Notes under the pieces: generated by a model
What the model was told of the DNA's origin: nothing
What the model saw: the letters and a program-made list of their open reading frames with translations, nothing else
Databases searched by the model: none
Origin: Catenibacterium sp. co_0103
GTDB lineage: Bacteria; Bacillota_I; Bacilli_A; Erysipelotrichales; Coprobacillaceae
NCBI RefSeq assembly: GCF_004168205.1
Contig: NZ_RCYB01000024.1
Span: 1-28,987, forward strand
Length of the DNA stretch: 28,987 nt
Direction of reading: 5' to 3'
Part shown: one piece after another, positions 26,624 to 28,987 of the stretch
Numbering within the stretch: position 1 is the stretch's first letter
Layout: each line of letters starts with the position of its first letter
Made by a program: the position numbers and the translations under genes

Positions 26624-26646
26624 GTGTGTGAGTTTTATCTTCTTGT
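26624..26646 (+). repeat. 23-nt repeat, copy in the YieK-like 5' leader
   Basis: GTGTGTGAGTTTTAT-C-TTCTTGT equals 25001-25022 apart from one inserted C. It forms the first half of the leader and ends seven bases before the AGGAGG (26654-26659). Confidence 0.65.
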
Positions 26647-26667
26647 GAAATACAGGAGGAATTTGTT

Positions 26668-27390
26668 ATGAAATTAATCGTTGAAGAAAACACTCAGAAA
26701 ATGAGTGAAAGTGCATTGCACATCTTACTTGGTGCTATGATGCAGGATAAGAGAGTGAATATTTCTCTTACATCAGGCAGAAGTCCTATTGAACTTTACA
26801 AGATGTTAGCTCCAGAAGTAAGAGATCAGGAAAAGTTCAAGGATATCGAATATTATTTATTCGATGAAGCACCATACATGGATGGTAAGCCTTATGGTCC
26901 TAACTGGGAAGAAATGCAGAAATTATTCTTCGAAGAAGCAAATATTCCAGAAGAAAGAATTCATGATATGACTATGGAAAACTGGGAAACATATGATGAA
27001 GAAATCAGCCGTGCAGGTGGTATTGATGTCATGGTTATTGGTCTTGGCTATGATGGTCATTTCTGCAGCAACTGTCCTAGATGTACACCAATGGATTCAT
27101 ATTCTTATGCAATGGATCGTGCTACTAAGAATAAAGCAAACCCTGATTATCCAAAGAGAGAACATCTTCCAATCACTCTTACAATGGGTCCTAAGAGCTT
27201 AATGAAGGTTAAACACTTAGTGATGATTGTAAATGGTAAGGAAAAAGCAGGTATCTTAAAACAGGTTCTTGATTCACCTATTACAGATGAATTACCATCT
27301 ACTGTTTTAAAGCTTCATCCTAATATGACATTGATCTGTGATAAAGATGCAGCTTCTGAATTAAACATGGACGATTACAAAAGACTATAA
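26668..27390 (+). CDS. NagB/6-phosphogluconolactonase-fold protein (YieK-like)
   Basis: This 240-residue cytoplasmic protein is of the glucosamine-6-phosphate deaminase superfamily, closest in motif pattern to E. coli YieK (GLGxDGHFCxN, LTMGPKSLM, LKLHP near the end). The substrate loop LTSGRSP (34-40), an acidic pair LFDE (Asp66), and GYDGH (Asp129, His131) are kept. The NagB catalytic Glu in FNEP is Cys136 here (SNCP), within a CSNCPRC cluster. It therefore may not be an ordinary deaminase; an isomerase or lactonase role on another sugar phosphate is possible. AGGAGG lies eight bases before the ATG. It is divergent from the orphan EIIC. Confidence 0.8.
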   Translation: MKLIVEENTQKMSESALHILLGAMMQDKRVNISLTSGRSPIELYKMLAPEVRDQEKFKDIEYYLFDEAPYMDGKPYGPNWEEMQKLFFEEANIPEERIHDMTMENWETYDEEISRAGGIDVMVIGLGYDGHFCSNCPRCTPMDSYSYAMDRATKNKANPDYPKREHLPITLTMGPKSLMKVKHLVMIVNGKEKAGILKQVLDSPITDELPSTVLKLHPNMTLICDKDAASELNMDDYKRL

Positions 27391-27398
27391 GTCTTTAT

Positions 27399-27426
27399 AG
27401 AAAGTTCTTCGGAACTTTCTTTTTTT
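27399..27426 (+). terminator. Terminator of the YieK-like gene
   Basis: AGAAAGTTC-TTCG-GAACTTTCT is a 9-bp perfect stem with a UUCG tetraloop, followed by a run of T to 27426. Confidence 0.9.
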
Positions 27427-27441
27427 ATATTCCGGAAAGGT

Positions 27442-27458
27442 TTTCCAAGAATTGGAAA
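27442..27458. promoter_or_regulatory. Operator TTTCCA-N5-TGGAAA upstream of the RDD gene
   Basis: TTTCCAA-GAA-TTGGAAA is a perfect 7+7 dyad and has the same TTTCCA-N5-TGGAAA layout as 26491-26507. It lies between the YieK-like terminator and the RDD gene, near a weak promoter (TATACT at about 27486). It suggests that both units answer to one regulator. Confidence 0.62.
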
Positions 27459-27514
27459 CGAGATTACTGATCATTTGTGAATTGATATACTTGAATAAAC
27501 AGGAGGTACTATTT

Positions 27515-28060
27515 ATGAGTAAGATGGATATTGTAGAGTTAAGATTAAGAAGAACAGTCGCATTGATAATTGACTGGTATATTACTAATATGCTGGCTTC
27601 TATTCCTATCACATTCTTTTTAAGAAAAGATAGTCAATTTAAACCAGAGATGTTTGAATTAAATGCTTATGGTTTCAATACAGCTCTTATTGTATGTTTA
27701 ATTGCGATTACTATCGGGATACTTTATTATGTATTCATTCCTCTTTATATCTGGAAAGGTCAGACTCCAGGTAAGAAGATTTGTAAAATCAAAGTTATTG
27801 ATTATGATCATAAAGATGTCACTATGAAAAACATGATGTTAAGAGAATTACTCGGTGCAACTCTTCTTGAAGGTGGTATTACTATTATTCCTTCTTATTT
27901 AAGAAAGATTGCCTCTCTTTTACAATTCACTTCTATTGTGAATCCTTTGACTTATGTTGCTTATGCATTGACACTTGTTTCTATTGGATATGCTTATTTC
28001 CAAAAAGATACACGTTGTTTTCATGATTTAGTTTCACATACTGAAGTTATTAAACTATAA
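27515..28060 (+). CDS. RDD-family membrane protein
   Basis: This 181-residue membrane protein has about three helices (roughly 14-34, 57-77 and 142-160). The RDD signature is spread in the usual way: Arg12-13 and Asp20 in LRLRRTVALIIDWY, TPGKKICKIKVID after the second helix, and the C-terminal DTRCFHDLVSHTEVI. The biochemical function of most RDD proteins is unknown; some have been linked to ion transport. The start at 27515 has AGGAGG eight bases before it; an earlier in-frame ATG (27452) lies inside the operator. An RpiR gene follows on the same strand. Confidence 0.82.
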   Translation: MSKMDIVELRLRRTVALIIDWYITNMLASIPITFFLRKDSQFKPEMFELNAYGFNTALIVCLIAITIGILYYVFIPLYIWKGQTPGKKICKIKVIDYDHKDVTMKNMMLRELLGATLLEGGITIIPSYLRKIASLLQFTSIVNPLTYVAYALTLVSIGYAYFQKDTRCFHDLVSHTEVIKL

Positions 28061-28064
28061 ATAA

Positions 28065-28104
28065 CTGTCCTATGGTATAATAAGGCATATTATACCTAGG
28101 ACGG
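28065..28104 (+). promoter_or_regulatory. Extended -10 promoter inside a long hairpin, RpiR leader
   Basis: GTCCTATGGTATAAT (28067-28081) pairs with ATTATACCTAGGAC (28089-28102) with one bulged T; the outer bases also pair in RNA. It contains TGGTATAAT, an extended -10. The right arm reaches the GGTGA ribosome site. It could be an autoregulatory operator or, in read-through transcripts, a hairpin that hides the ribosome site. No T run follows. Confidence 0.5.
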
Positions 28105-28111
28105 TGAGTAC

Positions 28112-28903
28112 ATGTTTAACTTAGTTATTATTTTATTATCTACATTAAATGGTGAACCTAAAGGTTCTAATAATTATAAGATTGCGAAATTCATGATAGA
28201 GAACATTCGTGATTTAGAAGACTATACTCTAACTGAACTTGCGAAAGCGTGTTATGTGTCTAATTCTAGTATTTCTAGATTCTGCAGGGATATAGGTTTA
28301 AGGGATTTTAATCAGTTAAAAAATCAAATTGCGAAGTTTTCGGTAGAAAAAACGAAACTTTCTAATAAGTTCAACTATGAAGGACGAAACGAAGATTCCA
28401 TTTTCACTTCTTATGTAAGAAGTGTGATTGAGAATCTAGAGATGTTAGAAAAGAGTTCTATTGAAGATGATATCAAAAAATTAGTCAATGATATTTATGA
28501 GTATCAAAAGGTAGCGGCATTTGGTTATATGCATTCTGAAAACGTTGCATTGAACTTGCAATATGATTTGCAGACAAGTGCTAAACCCGTATTTACTGCC
28601 ATTAAAGTAGCTAACCAGGCTGAATATATTACAAACGCAGATGAGAAGACTTTAATTATCTTGTTCTCTGATTCTGGCACTTATTTTGATCGTATTTTCC
28701 CACGTGCAAAACCTTTTAAACACCAAAGCAAGAAACCTAAGATCTGTTTAATTACATCTAATAAAGAATTAGATTATCCTTTTATAGATCAATATATACG
28801 CTATGATAGCAGAGGTGATTATGCAACTCACCCTTATTCACTCACAGCGATTGCAGATACAATATGTATAGAATATGCAAAAATGTTGAAAGAACTTGAA
28901 TAA
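28112..28903 (+). CDS. RpiR-family regulator (HTH + divergent SIS)
   Basis: The protein has 263 residues. An HTH_6 domain (about 1-85) includes YTLTELAKACYVSNSSISRFCRDIGL. The SIS-like domain (about 115-245) is divergent: the usual GxGxS loop reads AAFGYMHSENVA, while LIILFSDSGTYFD keeps the Ser-rich phosphate segment. It is the only regulator beside the EIIC/YieK-like/RDD set, so it is the best candidate for the TTTCCA-N5-TGGAAA sites and may sense a sugar phosphate. GGTGA lies five bases before the ATG and is part of the upstream hairpin. Confidence 0.82.
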   Translation: MFNLVIILLSTLNGEPKGSNNYKIAKFMIENIRDLEDYTLTELAKACYVSNSSISRFCRDIGLRDFNQLKNQIAKFSVEKTKLSNKFNYEGRNEDSIFTSYVRSVIENLEMLEKSSIEDDIKKLVNDIYEYQKVAAFGYMHSENVALNLQYDLQTSAKPVFTAIKVANQAEYITNADEKTLIILFSDSGTYFDRIFPRAKPFKHQSKKPKICLITSNKELDYPFIDQYIRYDSRGDYATHPYSLTAIADTICIEYAKMLKELE

Positions 28904-28987
28904 TATGAAAATAGGGTAGACAGGAAATAATATCAATACTGAGATTAATTATTATTTCTGTGCCTCCCGTTGCACCGTACGTACGGG
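28904..28987. other. Gene-free end with a bulged hairpin and GC-rich palindrome
   Basis: ACAGGAAATAATA (from about 28919) can pair, with a bulge, with TATTATTTCTGT (to about 28961), but no T run follows. The last ~25 bases are much richer in G+C and hold the perfect palindrome CCGTACGTACGG (28975-28986). It may be the edge of an intron or insertion that lies beyond the window. Confidence 0.3.

Noticed and set aside
25001..26646. The repeat pair around the EIIC gene as a target-site duplication of a mobile element
   Set aside because: No transposase or terminal inverted repeats are present, the copies lie in functional UTRs, and 22 bases is too long for common duplications; RNA pairing or divergent duplication fits better.
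1..28987. CRISPR arrays, tRNA/rRNA genes, prophage or toxin-antitoxin pairs
   Set aside because: No regularly spaced repeats, cloverleaf sequences, phage structural genes or paired toxin genes were seen by eye; the lone XRE gene has no toxin partner.

Overview
The window reads as chromosomal DNA of a low-GC, AT-rich Gram-positive gut bacterium. Four things point there: strong AGGAGG-type ribosome sites, dense sugar-phosphotransferase (PTS) content, GntR/LacI/RpiR regulators, and Firmicutes-type enzymes. Gene content resembles Erysipelotrichales (Catenibacterium/Coprobacillus-like organisms); that placement is an inference and no marker gene here proves it. No tRNA, rRNA, CRISPR array or intact mobile element was seen.

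Layout. (1) 1-4310, minus strand: a compact operon of a GntR/UTRA regulator, a GH32 beta-fructosidase, a three-helix membrane protein and a lipoprotein, closed by a terminator. (2) 4429-8318: a DeoC aldolase with an unusual active-site neighbourhood, an AIM24-family protein, a convergent XRE regulator, a LytTR-domain regulator behind a leader terminator, and an RlmI-like rRNA methyltransferase. (3) 8367-16315: a maltose operon made of an EIIACB PTS permease, a MapP-like maltose-6'-phosphate phosphatase, MalQ and a maltodextrin phosphorylase, divergent from a LacI-family regulator. (4) 16294-18276: decayed DNA, namely an internally deleted IS1182-like element whose end supplies the last codons of the LacI gene, and a frameshifted DUF4143 ATPase. 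(5) 18323-23409, minus strand: a mannose-family PTS (IIB, IIC, IID, IIA) with a GH13 alpha-glucosidase and an RpiR regulator. (6) 23609-24926: a CyuA-like L-cysteine desulfidase with its own palindromic operator. (7) 24940-28903: an orphan cellobiose-family EIIC, a divergent YieK-like sugar-phosphate isomerase homologue, an RDD membrane protein and a second RpiR regulator, linked by repeated TTTCCA/TGGAAA sites. (8) the last 84 bases hold no gene; the final ~25 are GC-rich and look foreign.

How the parts work together. Region 3 supports a complete route: PTS uptake gives maltose-6'-phosphate, MapP removes the phosphate, MalQ extends maltodextrins with release of glucose, and the phosphorylase gives glucose-1-phosphate. 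Region 5 pairs a second PTS with an alpha-1,6-type glucosidase. Region 7 is the least explained part: a PTS membrane subunit without its IIA/IIB partners, an enzyme that lacks the NagB catalytic glutamate, a shared operator, and a 22-nt complementarity between the 3' UTR of one transcript and the 5' leader of its divergent neighbour.
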